Shown: positions 54,423 through 64,000 of the stretch, in pieces
Numbering within the stretch: position 1 is the first letter of the stretch
Layout of the letters: every line of letters begins with the position of its first letter
Assembly: GCA_016839555.1 (NCBI GenBank)
Contig: JAEOUA010000010.1
Coordinates: 372,001 to 436,000, forward strand
Source of the DNA: Promethearchaeota archaeon
Lineage (GTDB): Archaea; Asgardarchaeota; Lokiarchaeia; Sigyniarchaeales; SOKP01
DNA: 64,000 bases
Reading direction: 5' to 3'
The notes under the pieces: model-generated
What the model saw: only the letters and a program-made list of their open reading frames with translations
What the model was told of the DNA's origin: nothing
The model's database searches: none
Program-made: the position numbers and the translations under genes

Positions 54423-57278
54423 ATGAATAAAAACGAAAATAAGAATATATTACAAAAAAACGATTTTTATTCTCTTCCAATAGAGGAACTATTGGTTTAT
54501 TTTCATACAGATCCAAACACGGGATTATCAAATGTTCTAGTATCAGCCCATTTTAAGAAATATGGATTTAATGAGCTACCAATAGTGAAGAAAGGGCTGT
54601 GGAGGATATACCTTGCCCCCATCTTTAACTTTTTGATTCTTATTCTTATCATATCTGGGATTGCCCTTATTCTATTAAATTCATTTGGTGAGACCATCAT
54701 AAATTGGGTTGTTGTAATCATTAATTCATTGACCGCTATAATTCAACAATATCGAGCCCAAAAGGCCTTAGATTCCTTAAGAAAAATCTCTGCATTGACA
54801 TCAATAGTAATAAGAAATGGGAAAGAACAAGAAATCCCCTCTAAAGAAATTGTTCCCGGCGATATTGTGTTATTATCTCAAGGATCTAAAATTCCGGCAG
54901 ATGGAAGAATATTAAATTCAACGGAACTTACAATTAATGAGGCACCATTGACGGGAGAAAGTCTTCCTGTCGAAAAAAAAGAATCCATATTAGAGGCCAA
55001 AGATCTGCCGATTCAAAAACAAGAGAATATGTTATTTATGGGAACCTATGTTGATACAGGAAAAGCTAAAATATTAATAGTTAAGACGGGTGAAGACACT
55101 GAGATTGGAAAAATATCAATTTCATTAAATAAAATGGGCTCTATTGAGGAAATACCACTTACTAAAAAGCTTAACAACCTTGCTTATCTTTTCGGATTAG
55201 TAATAATAATTAATATGGCAGTTTTAATTATTTATAAATTAGCCTTGCTAAATCAAGATATTACTAAAGCTTTTACAGATTCAATTATACGCGCTTTAAA
55301 TATCTTACCTATTAATCTCCCACTTCTAGTAACACTCGTTCTTATAACAGGCGTCTTAAATATGGCGCAAAGTGGTGTTATTATTAAAAATCTTTCTGCT
55401 ATTGAATCTTTAGGAAGAATTTCCGTAATATGCTCTGATAAAACGGGAACAATTACAAGAAATGAAATGACAGTCAAAAAATTTTGGGTGAATAATAAGG
55501 AATTTGAAGTTGCGGGCTCCGGGTATGATTCTGAAGGTGAGATTTTAAAAAATGGGATAAAATACACTTTTAATTCTCACACATTTAATATGTTTATTGA
55601 TTCTATGACATTAAATAATAATGCGAAATTAATTTTCGAAGATATAAAGATTCGAACAGATCAAATAAAAACTAAAGCTATTAGAAAAGTGCTTGGATCT
55701 CCTACCGAGGGAGCATTACTTGTATTGACGGAAAAGGCGGGCTTTATAATTTATGATGTCCGAAGAAAATATCAAATCGAGAGAGAATTTCCTTTTGATT
55801 CTGCTCTAAAAAGAATGACTACCATTTGTAGATCTAATGATAAAGAGCAAAAATTATATGCATTTACAAAAGGTGCGCCTGAAATAATATTAAATTTTTC
55901 AACTCATATCGAAATAAATGGACAAAAAGAAATATTAGATAACACATTGAAAAATAATTTGAGAACTATTGTTCAAGACCAAGCGAATAAAGGATATAGA
56001 ACTTTAGCGATAGCTTATCGGGAATTATCTTCCACTCAAAATATTAATAGAGAGATTATAGAAGATAACTTAACTTTTCTAGGATTTGTGTCACTCATCG
56101 ATCCCGCTCGTGTTGGTGTCAAGGAAGCTATTAAAGAATGTAAATCAGCAAGAATAAAAGTAACAATGATAACTGGAGATCATCCTGCAACTGCAAAAAC
56201 AATATCTTCACAATTACATATTTTTAATGAGGGAGATTTAATTGTTGAGGGTAATGAAATTAAAGAATTAAATGGAAATAAGTTAGATAAAGTCTCAGTG
56301 TTTGCTAGAGTACAGCCATCAGATAAAGAGATAATTGTAAGAAAGAATCAAGAACATAATAGAGTAGTCGCTATGACTGGAGATGGGGTAAATGATTCAT
56401 TAGCTTTAAAACTTGCTAATTGTGGGATAGCAATGGGGATAACTGGAACAGATATCGCAAAAGATACTGCTGATATGGTAATTTCGGATGATAACTTTAC
56501 TTCTATAAAGGAAGGAATAGAAATTGGGAGAGGTTTATTTTCAAAAATTAGAAGTATCATTTATTTTTTCATTTGCATTGATATTATGGAGGGATTTATT
56601 TTCTTAGGACTTGAATTCTTTCCTGCGATTGCACTTTTTAGTTCAAATTGGCAGCAACTTTATATCTATGGAATCACCCATTCTTTTCTTTCACTTGCAC
56701 TCGTTATTGATACTCTTCCGAAAGATATTATGAAAGAACCTCCGAGAGATGAGGAGGAACTTTTAAATAAAAATATGTGGAAAATGGTATTACTTCAAGC
56801 TTTTCTGATTGGTGTTTCATTAGTTATTGTTTTACTATTAACTATTACCGGGATTATCCCCTTAAATAAATGGAATTTGGATCCCAATTTAAGTTATATT
56901 AACCCTTTATCTTCAATAGATTCCTTAATTGCTCAAAAAACCAGAACGATGTTCATAACAACGCTTTTTATCGCGGAAATTATTTTTATTTGGAACTTTC
57001 GACGGCCAAATAAATCAATTATTAAAAGCTTAAAAGAAGAATTTTCTATTGTGCTATTTGTAGTATGTACGTTCACGTTTTTGTTCCACTTTTTAGTTAT
57101 TATGTGTTCTCTTAATTTTAATGCCTTTATCAATGAAAAAATAGGATGGAATTTACAACTTAATTTTATGTTTCTCTCATTTTCGGATTGGTTAATTTGC
57201 TTAGGATTTGGATTAGTTGGGGTTATAGGAATAGAATTCTTTAAATTAATCTATAGAAAAAAAGGATTGTTTTTTTGA
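54423..57278 (+). CDS. P-type cation-transporting ATPase, copy 1
   Basis: A 951-residue P-type ATPase. The actuator has LTGES (176-180), the phosphorylation motif is CSDKTGT (Asp339), and the hinge has MTGDGVNDSLAL. KGAPE marks nucleotide binding. M4 holds LPINLP at 295-300 where Ca2+-ATPases have PEGLP. The N-terminus (LPIEELLVYFHTDPNTGLS, then YGFNELP) is the usual cation-ATPase N-domain. There are about ten TM helices. Missing PEGLP makes Ca2+ transport doubtful; Na+, K+, H+ or Mg2+ remain open. It ends with TGA, and the paralogue follows 80 bases later. Confidence 0.9.
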   Translation: MNKNENKNILQKNDFYSLPIEELLVYFHTDPNTGLSNVLVSAHFKKYGFNELPIVKKGLWRIYLAPIFNFLILILIISGIALILLNSFGETIINWVVVIINSLTAIIQQYRAQKALDSLRKISALTSIVIRNGKEQEIPSKEIVPGDIVLLSQGSKIPADGRILNSTELTINEAPLTGESLPVEKKESILEAKDLPIQKQENMLFMGTYVDTGKAKILIVKTGEDTEIGKISISLNKMGSIEEIPLTKKLNNLAYLFGLVIIINMAVLIIYKLALLNQDITKAFTDSIIRALNILPINLPLLVTLVLITGVLNMAQSGVIIKNLSAIESLGRISVICSDKTGTITRNEMTVKKFWVNNKEFEVAGSGYDSEGEILKNGIKYTFNSHTFNMFIDSMTLNNNAKLIFEDIKIRTDQIKTKAIRKVLGSPTEGALLVLTEKAGFIIYDVRRKYQIEREFPFDSALKRMTTICRSNDKEQKLYAFTKGAPEIILNFSTHIEINGQKEILDNTLKNNLRTIVQDQANKGYRTLAIAYRELSSTQNINREIIEDNLTFLGFVSLIDPARVGVKEAIKECKSARIKVTMITGDHPATAKTISSQLHIFNEGDLIVEGNEIKELNGNKLDKVSVFARVQPSDKEIIVRKNQEHNRVVAMTGDGVNDSLALKLANCGIAMGITGTDIAKDTADMVISDDNFTSIKEGIEIGRGLFSKIRSIIYFFICIDIMEGFIFLGLEFFPAIALFSSNWQQLYIYGITHSFLSLALVIDTLPKDIMKEPPRDEEELLNKNMWKMVLLQAFLIGVSLVIVLLLTITGIIPLNKWNLDPNLSYINPLSSIDSLIAQKTRTMFITTLFIAEIIFIWNFRRPNKSIIKSLKEEFSIVLFVVCTFTFLFHFLVIMCSLNFNAFINEKIGWNLQLNFMFLSFSDWLICLGFGLVGVIGIEFFKLIYRKKGLFF

Positions 57279-57358
57279 TTTTTCTAAAATTTTTTAAAGA
57301 TCAATTTTATTGATCATTTATATAAATATGTTTAAAACAATTTTTTTTTTAAAACATT

Positions 57359-60295
57359 ATGATTGATCATTTGATGGAAAGGGATTTTTATAAATTAAAA
57401 CTATCCGAGGTCTATGACCTCCTTCAAACGGATCCTAACACGGGGTTAAGTGAAGAGGAAGCCAAAACCAGATTAGAAAAATATGGTCCCAATGAACTTC
57501 CGAAAGTAGCTCGAGGTTTTATTAAAATCTATTTATCTCCTCTTTTCAATTGGCTTATAGTTATTTATCTTATAGGAGCTTTAATTTTATTTTTAGCCAG
57601 TCTATTTGGGTATAAAAGTAATTTTGTAATAATTGCGTCAACTTTGGGAATAGTACTTCTGAATTGTCTTGTCGCGATAATTCAACAATACAGGGCAACA
57701 AAAAAGCTGGAGGCGTTAAAAGAATTATCGGCTCCAACTACTAAAGTTATTAGAAATGGAAACAAAAGAGAAATTCCTACTGTAGAAGTAGTTATTGGTG
57801 ATTTATTAGATATAGAACAAGGAGATAAGGTCCCTGCTGATGCAAGAATAGTTTCTGAAAAGAATTTAGAAATAAATGAAGCTTCACTAACAGGTGAGAG
57901 TGAGCCTGCACGAAAGGATGCGACGATTGGTCCTTTAGATAAGGATTTGGATGTTCAGGATCGCGATAATATGGTATTTTACGGAACATATGTCACCAGA
58001 GGAAAATCTAGAGCAGTTGTGGTAAAAATTGGAGCAGCAACCGAAATTGGAAAGATTTCTGAGGGTTTAAAAGCTGCTGGTACAAGTGCAATTCCTATTA
58101 GACAAAAAATGAACTTTTTTGGAAAATGGCTGGGTATCGCTGTGTTAATCTTCTGGTTTATAACCTTAATGATTGTCTGGATTGGAAGTGGCTTTACTCG
58201 TTTTGAAATAGTAAAAAGTCTCAATTCTGCTCTTGATATACTCCCCATTAATATTCCACTTCTTACAACAATAGTTCTATTAACTGGGGTATTGGCAATG
58301 GCGCATCAAGGAGTTATAATTAGAAATCTGGCTTCTGTGGACAGTTTAGGGCGAGTAAGCGTAGTTTGTTCGGATAAAACAGGAACTTTAACCAGAAATC
58401 AGATGGTCGTTCGATATATATGGTCAAATGGTTCCAATTATGAGGTAACAGGGAAGGGCTATAAACCTGACGGGGAGATTATATTAATGGATGATCCAAA
58501 GCATCCTAAGTTTATAAGTCATATTGAAGCATATCCTCATTTAAAATTATTATTGATTTCTGGTTTTTTAAACAATAATTCTGCCTTAATCAAATCGGAG
58601 GTTGAAACTGCCGGAAAGGATGTAAAAATAGTTGAAAAATGGAAAGTAGTCGGATCACCTACAGAAGGAGCGTTAGTAGTGTTATTTCAAAAAATAATGG
58701 GTAATTATCTCTTAGAAGACTATGAATTTATTGAGGAATTTCCTTTCGATTCAGATATAAAAAGAATGACAAAAATCTATAGGAATGGAGAAAAATATTA
58801 TTCGTTTACTAAAGGTGCGAGCGAAATCTTAATCCCTCGCTCCACTCAGATTTATTACAAAGGAAGAGAAACTGTATTTACAGATGAATTAAAAGAAATG
58901 GTTGAGAATAAGATACAAGATTATGCCTCAAAGGGGTATAGAATTTTAAGTCTATGCTATAAAGATTTCTATATGATGCCCTCGGTTTCACAAGAAAATA
59001 GAGATGCATTCGAATCTGATTTAGTATATTTGGGATTTGTAACAATTTCAGATCCTCCACGAGAAGGGGTAAATGAATCAGTAGAACAATGTAAAAATGC
59101 GGGGATTGATGTGGTAATGATTACTGGAGATTCAATAATTACTGGAAGAGCAATAGGAGAGCAAATTTCCATAATCAATGATGATAATGATACAGTCGTG
59201 GAAGGAAAGGATATATCGAATATAAATTCTAATGCGGAATTTAATAAAATCAAAGTATTTGCCCGGGTATCTCCGAAACATAAAGAAGATATCGTTAAAA
59301 AATATAAGGAGCAAAAGCGTGTGGTGGCCATGACTGGAGATGGAGTTAATGATTCGTTAGCACTTAATATGGCAGATAGTGGAATAGCAATGGGCATAAC
59401 CGGTACTGATGTAGCAAAAGAAGCTTCAGATATGGTAATATCAGATGATTCTTTTAATTCTATTGCTATAGGAATCCATCAGGGAAGGGGAATCTTTTCA
59501 AAAATTAGAGCTGTTGTATTTTTTTATATTTGTATTAATTTATTCGAAGGAATTGTCCAATTTATATTAGCAATTATTTTAGATTTACCATATTTTTTAT
59601 CAGATCAATTTTATTTCCAATGGATCTTTCTTTCATTAACTCTTCATGCTCTACTAGGCTTTATTCTGACGTTCGATACAATATCCGATGATGTTATGAA
59701 AGAAAAACCACGTAATTCAGAAGAAATAATTTCGAAAAATATATTATTCCTCTTACTTAGTTTTGGATTATTTCTTACCATTTCGATGCTATTTGTCTAT
59801 TTTCTCAGCTATATTGGAATTTATCCCGTGTTTCAGAGCAATTATGAACTTGGAAGTTTAAATACTTTTTATCTCTCTACTGAAGATTATGTAGCTATGA
59901 TACCGATTCAAGATATTCTTACTTTCCAATTTCCCAAAAGTTTTTCAATGATTTTAACACGTACAAAAACATTAACGATGCTTATGGTGACTTTATATTT
60001 CTGTGAGACTTTTCTTGTTTTTCAAATTCGTCGTCCTAATAAGTCTCTGATCAAAAGTATGAAGGAGGATAGAAATAAATTAATGTTTATCATAACTGGT
60101 TTGCTCTTTATTGTATTCCTCCTTTTAATGTATACTCCAGGAGTTCAAACTACCCTGGCAGCAATTGGAGCGAATTTTATGTTCATGTTTCTCCAACCGT
60201 TAGATTGGATTGTTTGCTTTTTAATCTCGCTTATTTGTATTTTTTTCTTTGAAGTAGTCAAATATATTGCTCGTAAAAAAAGTATTGTATTTTAA
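57359..60295 (+). CDS. P-type cation-transporting ATPase, copy 2
   Basis: A 978-residue paralogue of the previous gene, identical in layout. LTGES is at 178-181, CSDKTGT has Asp339, KGASE marks nucleotide binding, and MTGDGVNDSLAL is in the hinge. M4 has LPINIP at 295-300, again without PEGLP. The phosphorylation Asp has the same residue number in both copies, so the N-terminal halves are colinear. The C-terminal TM part has a longer outer loop (about 810-860). The two proteins probably arose by tandem duplication and may have split function. Transported ion is unknown. Confidence 0.9.
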   Translation: MIDHLMERDFYKLKLSEVYDLLQTDPNTGLSEEEAKTRLEKYGPNELPKVARGFIKIYLSPLFNWLIVIYLIGALILFLASLFGYKSNFVIIASTLGIVLLNCLVAIIQQYRATKKLEALKELSAPTTKVIRNGNKREIPTVEVVIGDLLDIEQGDKVPADARIVSEKNLEINEASLTGESEPARKDATIGPLDKDLDVQDRDNMVFYGTYVTRGKSRAVVVKIGAATEIGKISEGLKAAGTSAIPIRQKMNFFGKWLGIAVLIFWFITLMIVWIGSGFTRFEIVKSLNSALDILPINIPLLTTIVLLTGVLAMAHQGVIIRNLASVDSLGRVSVVCSDKTGTLTRNQMVVRYIWSNGSNYEVTGKGYKPDGEIILMDDPKHPKFISHIEAYPHLKLLLISGFLNNNSALIKSEVETAGKDVKIVEKWKVVGSPTEGALVVLFQKIMGNYLLEDYEFIEEFPFDSDIKRMTKIYRNGEKYYSFTKGASEILIPRSTQIYYKGRETVFTDELKEMVENKIQDYASKGYRILSLCYKDFYMMPSVSQENRDAFESDLVYLGFVTISDPPREGVNESVEQCKNAGIDVVMITGDSIITGRAIGEQISIINDDNDTVVEGKDISNINSNAEFNKIKVFARVSPKHKEDIVKKYKEQKRVVAMTGDGVNDSLALNMADSGIAMGITGTDVAKEASDMVISDDSFNSIAIGIHQGRGIFSKIRAVVFFYICINLFEGIVQFILAIILDLPYFLSDQFYFQWIFLSLTLHALLGFILTFDTISDDVMKEKPRNSEEIISKNILFLLLSFGLFLTISMLFVYFLSYIGIYPVFQSNYELGSLNTFYLSTEDYVAMIPIQDILTFQFPKSFSMILTRTKTLTMLMVTLYFCETFLVFQIRRPNKSLIKSMKEDRNKLMFIITGLLFIVFLLLMYTPGVQTTLAAIGANFMFMFLQPLDWIVCFLISLICIFFFEVVKYIARKKSIVF

Positions 60296-60417
60296 TCTAA
60301 TTTTTAGCTTTATTATTATCTTTTTCAATAAATTTCTAATTGTAATTTATTTTTTAACAATAAACTCTTATTTGAATTAATAAAATACTATAAAAATCAG
60401 TATTATTTAGAATAATT

Positions 60418-61749
60418 ATGGCAAAATATAAAGTTTCATTGGTTAAATACGAAAAGCCAGAAGAATCTATCCGAAAAGTTGTTAAATTAATAAAAGGATT
60501 AGATGATGTACCTAAAGATTCTAAAGTATTTATTAAGCCCAATGTTGTATATTGGACTAAAGATTGTGACTTTCCCAAATGGGGAATGATTACCACATCC
60601 AGAGTTGTGAATGATGTGGTAGAATTGTTGAATGAGAAGGGATTTGATGATATCACAATTGCAGAGGGAATAATAAGTCAAGATCCAGATGATAAAGAAA
60701 CTGCGGATGACGCTTTTAAAAACTTGGGGTATTATAAACTGAGAGATGAGTATGGAATAAAAGTCTTTGACGCCTTTCAAAGGCCTTATGAAAAAGTGCA
60801 ATTAACTGAAGAAGTATCCGCGCGAATGAACTCCGATATGGTTAATTCCGATTTTCTTGTTAATTTACCTGTACTTAAAACACATGCGCAATGTAAAGTT
60901 AGCTTAGGAATTAAAAATCTTAAAGGATTAATCAGTATTCCTTCTCGAAAAAAATTTCATAGCAGTGATCCAAAATTCGACCTTCATTATAATGTAGCGC
61001 AATTAGCCAATAAGATACCCCCTTGTTTGACAATCTTAGATGGTATTTATACTATTGAGAGAGGGCCCGCAATGGATGGAAAAGCCCGTAGAAGCGATAT
61101 TTTAGTTGCATCGCGAGACATTTTATCTGTGGATATTGTCGGATCAAAATTACTTGGAATTGATCCCGCAGAAGTTCCATATATAGTTCAAGCAGCAAAA
61201 GATCGGGAGCGAACTCCAAATCTCTCAGATATAGAAGTTATAGGAGAAAAAATAGAGGATTTAGCATCTCATCATGAGTGGGATTATATCTATAAGAAAG
61301 ATGATACTCTTCCATTGCCCTATGAAAGACTGGGTATTTCGGGAATTAAATATCGTAAATATGATGAGTCAATGTGCACTTTCTGCTCATTTTACAATGG
61401 TTTCCTCTTAACAGCAATTATGACTGCTTGGAGGACTAGAGATGGAGAACCTTTTGATAATATTGAAGTATTAACGGGAAAAGAAATGGAACCGAGCAAA
61501 GGAATGAATAAAACAATTCTTTTTGGGCAATGCCAATATGCGAAAAATCGAGATCATCACAATATTAATGAACTTATAGCAATAAAAGGATGTCCACCCA
61601 ATCTGGACGACATCCAGGAAGGGTTAAAGAAAGCTGGCATTAGAGTTCCCTCCTATTTCTTCAAAAATATCGATAAGGCACCATTATTATTTATGCAAAA
61701 ATATCAAGGTAAGCCGGAATTTGAAGAAAAATTTTATCAAATCTCTTAA
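60418..61749 (+). CDS. DUF362-family protein
   Basis: A 443-residue DUF362 protein. The N-terminus has VFIKPNVVYWT and DITIAEGI. The core has SDFLVNLPVLKTHAQCKVSLGIKNLKGLI, split by secondary structure, and the following ILDGIYTIERGPAMDGKARRSD. The C-terminal third has Cys residues (SMCTFCSFYNG) and FGQCQYAKNRDHH, and could hold a metal. It is larger than the DUF362 protein at 30009 and lacks its ferredoxin part. Function is not established. Confidence 0.82.
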   Translation: MAKYKVSLVKYEKPEESIRKVVKLIKGLDDVPKDSKVFIKPNVVYWTKDCDFPKWGMITTSRVVNDVVELLNEKGFDDITIAEGIISQDPDDKETADDAFKNLGYYKLRDEYGIKVFDAFQRPYEKVQLTEEVSARMNSDMVNSDFLVNLPVLKTHAQCKVSLGIKNLKGLISIPSRKKFHSSDPKFDLHYNVAQLANKIPPCLTILDGIYTIERGPAMDGKARRSDILVASRDILSVDIVGSKLLGIDPAEVPYIVQAAKDRERTPNLSDIEVIGEKIEDLASHHEWDYIYKKDDTLPLPYERLGISGIKYRKYDESMCTFCSFYNGFLLTAIMTAWRTRDGEPFDNIEVLTGKEMEPSKGMNKTILFGQCQYAKNRDHHNINELIAIKGCPPNLDDIQEGLKKAGIRVPSYFFKNIDKAPLLFMQKYQGKPEFEEKFYQIS

Positions 61750-61884
61750 ATTATTGTTTTCTCATGTATTTTTTATTATATTTAAATTATATTAAGTTTA
61801 GCGAAGGTTTTTTCTTAAAGCATTTTTATCTATTTAAATTAGCTAATATTCCTTTAGTAGAAATATAAAAAAAAAGAGTTATTT

Positions 61885-63468
61885 TTAATGGGTTAAAATT
61901 ATTTCTCTTTTTCTAAATGTTAAAATAATGATTATTCCGATTATCAAAGAAGCCATAAAGATATTAGGGAGAAATCCCGGTATTTCTGTTATTGGAGGTG
62001 GAAAATAAACTAATGGAATTAAGCCTTTTGGAAAATATGCTTTAAATATTGTTTTATGATTCAATTTGCCTCCTCCACTATCACCATATTCTGGAAAGCC
62101 CTCAATAAAGAATGCAGCATTAAGATCTCCATCTATCGGGTCTAATTCCTCAAATACATATTCTAATGGAACAGGTTCATTGAAATTATGAGTTTGATTA
62201 GCAACGTAGCTTAATACTAATCGAGTGAAATTTCCAAGAATATGGAGCACTCCTACAACAGAATCTATAAAATCTGCGTCAGATGAATTAAGTGTGGCAT
62301 AGGATACATTAGTATCAGGAAATGGATTATTATTAGAACTATTATAGAGATCATATGTGGGATTTTGATCATATAAAAATTCAAAAGCGGTATTATTTTT
62401 ACTTCCAACCTCTATATCCACTTCTGTTAAACCTGTCTTGTTAGTAGTGGCGCTTAACTCCCCCTCTTTCAAATCTCTAATGCCATAGTCATCTACCGCT
62501 GCGATTATAAATGCTGCTGTTCCTAAACAGAGCATCCAATTATCTAACATATCATATTTCTCTTCTTCTTGTAATTCTGTCCAATTACCTGAGTTATCAT
62601 CATGGAACATTAGTGTATCTACACTTCCTGATTCATATTCTTGGGTGAAAGTTAGGAAACTATTTTTAGTATTAATTTCCAATTTATATTCAAATGATAT
62701 ATAAGTTTGATTTCCAATAAGATCTGAACCGCTAATATAGGAATATGGGTCTGAATAATCCCAACCCTCATCAAATATGGGATCTTTAGAATAATTAATG
62801 CTAGGCACATAAAAAATAATATCTGTGTAATTATAACCCCAAGTATAAATAATAGTATTTTCGATACCCGTTCTATTTAAAGGTATTACAGTAACTTTAG
62901 GATTGGATTTAATTCCCACATCATTTGTCATATTTGGAGAATTTGAACCGAGATAAAAGAAGGGATTTATGTCTTCTCCCTCATCATATTGCCCATTTTC
63001 ATTGCTATCATTAATACCAAACCAAGCACATTGCATAGCCGCAACTGCTATTTCTATACCGTAAATGCTGAAATGCTGCCACCAAAGATGTGCTGGTGAG
63101 GTATAGGTTACATTTTTTCCATCATCATACCCAGTTTTATTCAAAAAAGAAACCATGCCCATCTCAAAACCTCCCTCTTTGATCCAAACTAAATTCCAGG
63201 TATTATTCTCCCAAGAGGTCCAATTTTCAACGTTTTCAGAGTACCATTTTGAGTTGTTAAAAACGGTTACATTCCAATAATTCTCATCAAAAGTGTGACC
63301 ATTAAATAATTCTGCTTGAGTGGGAAAATCATCACCTTGACTGGTTACTAATTCATTTGAATTAGGAAAAAATAAATTAAATCCATTTCCGCCAACAATT
63401 ATGCCATTTAGAAATAATATACTAAAGAAAAAGATTACAAAAAACCTTGATATTTTATAGCTCTTCAT
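61885..63468 (-). CDS. Large exported protein with C-terminal sorting-type anchor
   Basis: A 527-residue protein. It has an N-terminal signal (ISRFFVIFFFSILFLNGIIVGG, about 7-28) and a long extracellular region with many N-x-S/T sites. The region includes SNENGQYDEGEDINPFF (an EF-hand-like D/N-rich turn). The C-terminus has IPGF (about 495-498), a hydrophobic segment and FRKRE. The central region (DDSGNWTELQEEEKYDML) is of unknown fold. It is probably a surface glycoprotein, possibly Ca-binding. It begins 373 bases from the GH4 gene, which is on the opposite strand. Confidence 0.65.
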   Translation of the reverse strand: MKSYKISRFFVIFFFSILFLNGIIVGGNGFNLFFPNSNELVTSQGDDFPTQAELFNGHTFDENYWNVTVFNNSKWYSENVENWTSWENNTWNLVWIKEGGFEMGMVSFLNKTGYDDGKNVTYTSPAHLWWQHFSIYGIEIAVAAMQCAWFGINDSNENGQYDEGEDINPFFYLGSNSPNMTNDVGIKSNPKVTVIPLNRTGIENTIIYTWGYNYTDIIFYVPSINYSKDPIFDEGWDYSDPYSYISGSDLIGNQTYISFEYKLEINTKNSFLTFTQEYESGSVDTLMFHDDNSGNWTELQEEEKYDMLDNWMLCLGTAAFIIAAVDDYGIRDLKEGELSATTNKTGLTEVDIEVGSKNNTAFEFLYDQNPTYDLYNSSNNNPFPDTNVSYATLNSSDADFIDSVVGVLHILGNFTRLVLSYVANQTHNFNEPVPLEYVFEELDPIDGDLNAAFFIEGFPEYGDSGGGKLNHKTIFKAYFPKGLIPLVYFPPPITEIPGFLPNIFMASLIIGIIIILTFRKREIILTH

Positions 63469-63841
63469 ATTGACCTGTTATTTGTAATTAATAGAGATAT
63501 CTTAAAATTTCAATATCTCTTATATTTATCAATTAGATATCTCTTATTAAATATTTTATCTTCTATGCAAACTTCTAAAATTTAGAAATTAAATTGATAA
63601 AAATATTTTTATTCTATAAATCAAATTTATACAAAACCAGTTTGAATTCATAGTAAATATAGAAAAAAAATAATTTCATGATAAAGTACGGGAGAGAAAA
63701 AGATAAATAGAAAACACTTATAAACAATCATTTTTATTATCTGTCTTTACTTGTTATTTATCATTATCTTAATATAGGTTAATTTTTCTGAAATTTTTAA
63801 TAAATAAATTTTAATCAATTCTTAAATTATTTGATTTTATA
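63469..63841. other. Intergenic region, 373 bases, divergent promoters
   Basis: AT-rich spacer between the exported protein and GH4 genes. TATA-like stretches (CACTTATAAAC) are present. No gene or structure was seen. Confidence 0.4.
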
Positions 63842-64000
63842 TTGAAAATAACATTTATAGGCGCAGGTTCTCTAGTTTTTGGAAAAAACTTGCTTACAGA
63901 TCTCCTTTTATTTCCAGCACTCCAAGAAGACACTATATTATGTCTAGAAGATATTCATGCCGAGAGATTAGATTTAATGTTTCGGTACATAAAAAATTTC
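63842..64000 (+). CDS. Glycoside hydrolase family 4 enzyme, 3' truncated
   Basis: A TTG-started frame runs off the window end. The 53 visible residues (KITFIGAGSLVFGKNLLTDL, then FPALQEDTILCLEDIHAERLDLM) match the NAD-binding N-terminus of GH4 (alpha-galactosidase, 6-phospho-alpha-glucosidase or alpha-galacturonase). GH4 enzymes cleave glycosides by an NAD- and metal-dependent redox mechanism. Which sugar is cleaved cannot be read here. Confidence 0.85.
   Translation, partial: MKITFIGAGSLVFGKNLLTDLLLFPALQEDTILCLEDIHAERLDLMFRYIKNF

Noticed and set aside
58969..59397. 142-codon minus-strand ORF inside the second P-type ATPase
   Set aside because: Shadow of a conserved gene; no start signals and no homology seen.
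1..64000. CRISPR arrays, insertion sequences and rRNA operons
   Set aside because: No regularly spaced repeats, transposase motifs or rRNA-like GC-rich stretches were seen. The XerA gene lacks surrounding mobile genes.

Overview
The window is a very AT-rich, intron-poor prokaryotic chromosome segment that looks like an Asgard archaeon of the Lokiarchaeia type (Promethearchaeota). The case rests on several features together. There are three Ras/Rab-like small GTPases, an Orc1/Cdc6 replication protein, an archaeal-type RNase P RNA, a HerA-like ATPase and an IFT52/GldG-like (GIFT) protein. Two 7TM proteins carry putative SNARE-like (longin/roadblock-like) tails. Three exported proteins end in an I-P-[G/S]-[Y/F] motif, a membrane segment and basic residues. 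A peroxiredoxin-like gene has two in-frame UGA codons followed by a eukaryote-like SECIS hairpin. Species assignment from sequence alone is an inference.

Layout. 1-5.5 kb: end of a geranylgeranyl-reductase-like flavoprotein, two small membrane or exported proteins, then an acyl-CoA dehydrogenase/EtfB/EtfA operon, followed by a DUF1801-like gene remnant. 5.9-16.1 kb: a membrane alpha/beta-hydrolase, a HerA-like ATPase, a DUF2156 protein, type I GAPDH, a sulfotransferase-like protein, a polyferredoxin and two paralogous 7TM proteins. 16.2-26 kb: EamA transporter, DUF2284 protein, Rab-like GTPase, membrane zinc ribbon, MelB-type symporter, D-aminoacylase-like amidohydrolase, Gfo/Idh/MocA oxidoreductase, alanine-racemase-like enzyme and PfkB kinase. 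26-36 kb: PurA, an exported protein, the GIFT-like protein, a DUF362/ferredoxin protein, a zinc ribbon, a GTPase fused to a histone-like DUF1931 tail, Orc1/Cdc6, XerA-type recombinase and a thioredoxin-reductase-like enzyme. 36-49 kb: small ORF, DUF998 protein, SDR, H+-pyrophosphatase, RNase P RNA, DUF6485 protein, a third GTPase, two MBL hydrolases, HEAT-like protein, acyltransferase, COG2509 flavoprotein and a 52-residue zinc ribbon. 49-64 kb: 7TM protein, CehA-like PHP hydrolase, the selenoprotein, an RHH regulator with a repeat operator, EamA transporter, two tandem P-type ATPases, a DUF362 protein, a large exported protein, and the start of a GH4 glycosidase.

How it fits together. The metabolic genes suggest an anaerobic heterotroph. 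It would oxidise acyl-CoA through ETF, run glycolysis or gluconeogenesis (GAPDH, PfkB kinase), and take up sugars and acyl amino acids (MelB-type symporter, D-aminoacylase, GH4). Membrane energy would be handled by a pyrophosphate-driven proton pump and P-type ATPases. Peroxide defence may rely on selenocysteine. No rRNA, tRNA, CRISPR array or insertion sequence was recognised.

The strongest unusual signals are the two-selenocysteine peroxiredoxin with its SECIS at 51534-52118 and the GTPase-DUF1931 fusion at 31744-32514. Next come the three-unit operator in front of the RHH gene at 52253-52279, the tandem P-type ATPases with a PIN[L/I]P motif, and genes whose coding sequence seems to begin upstream of any ATG, GTG or TTG.
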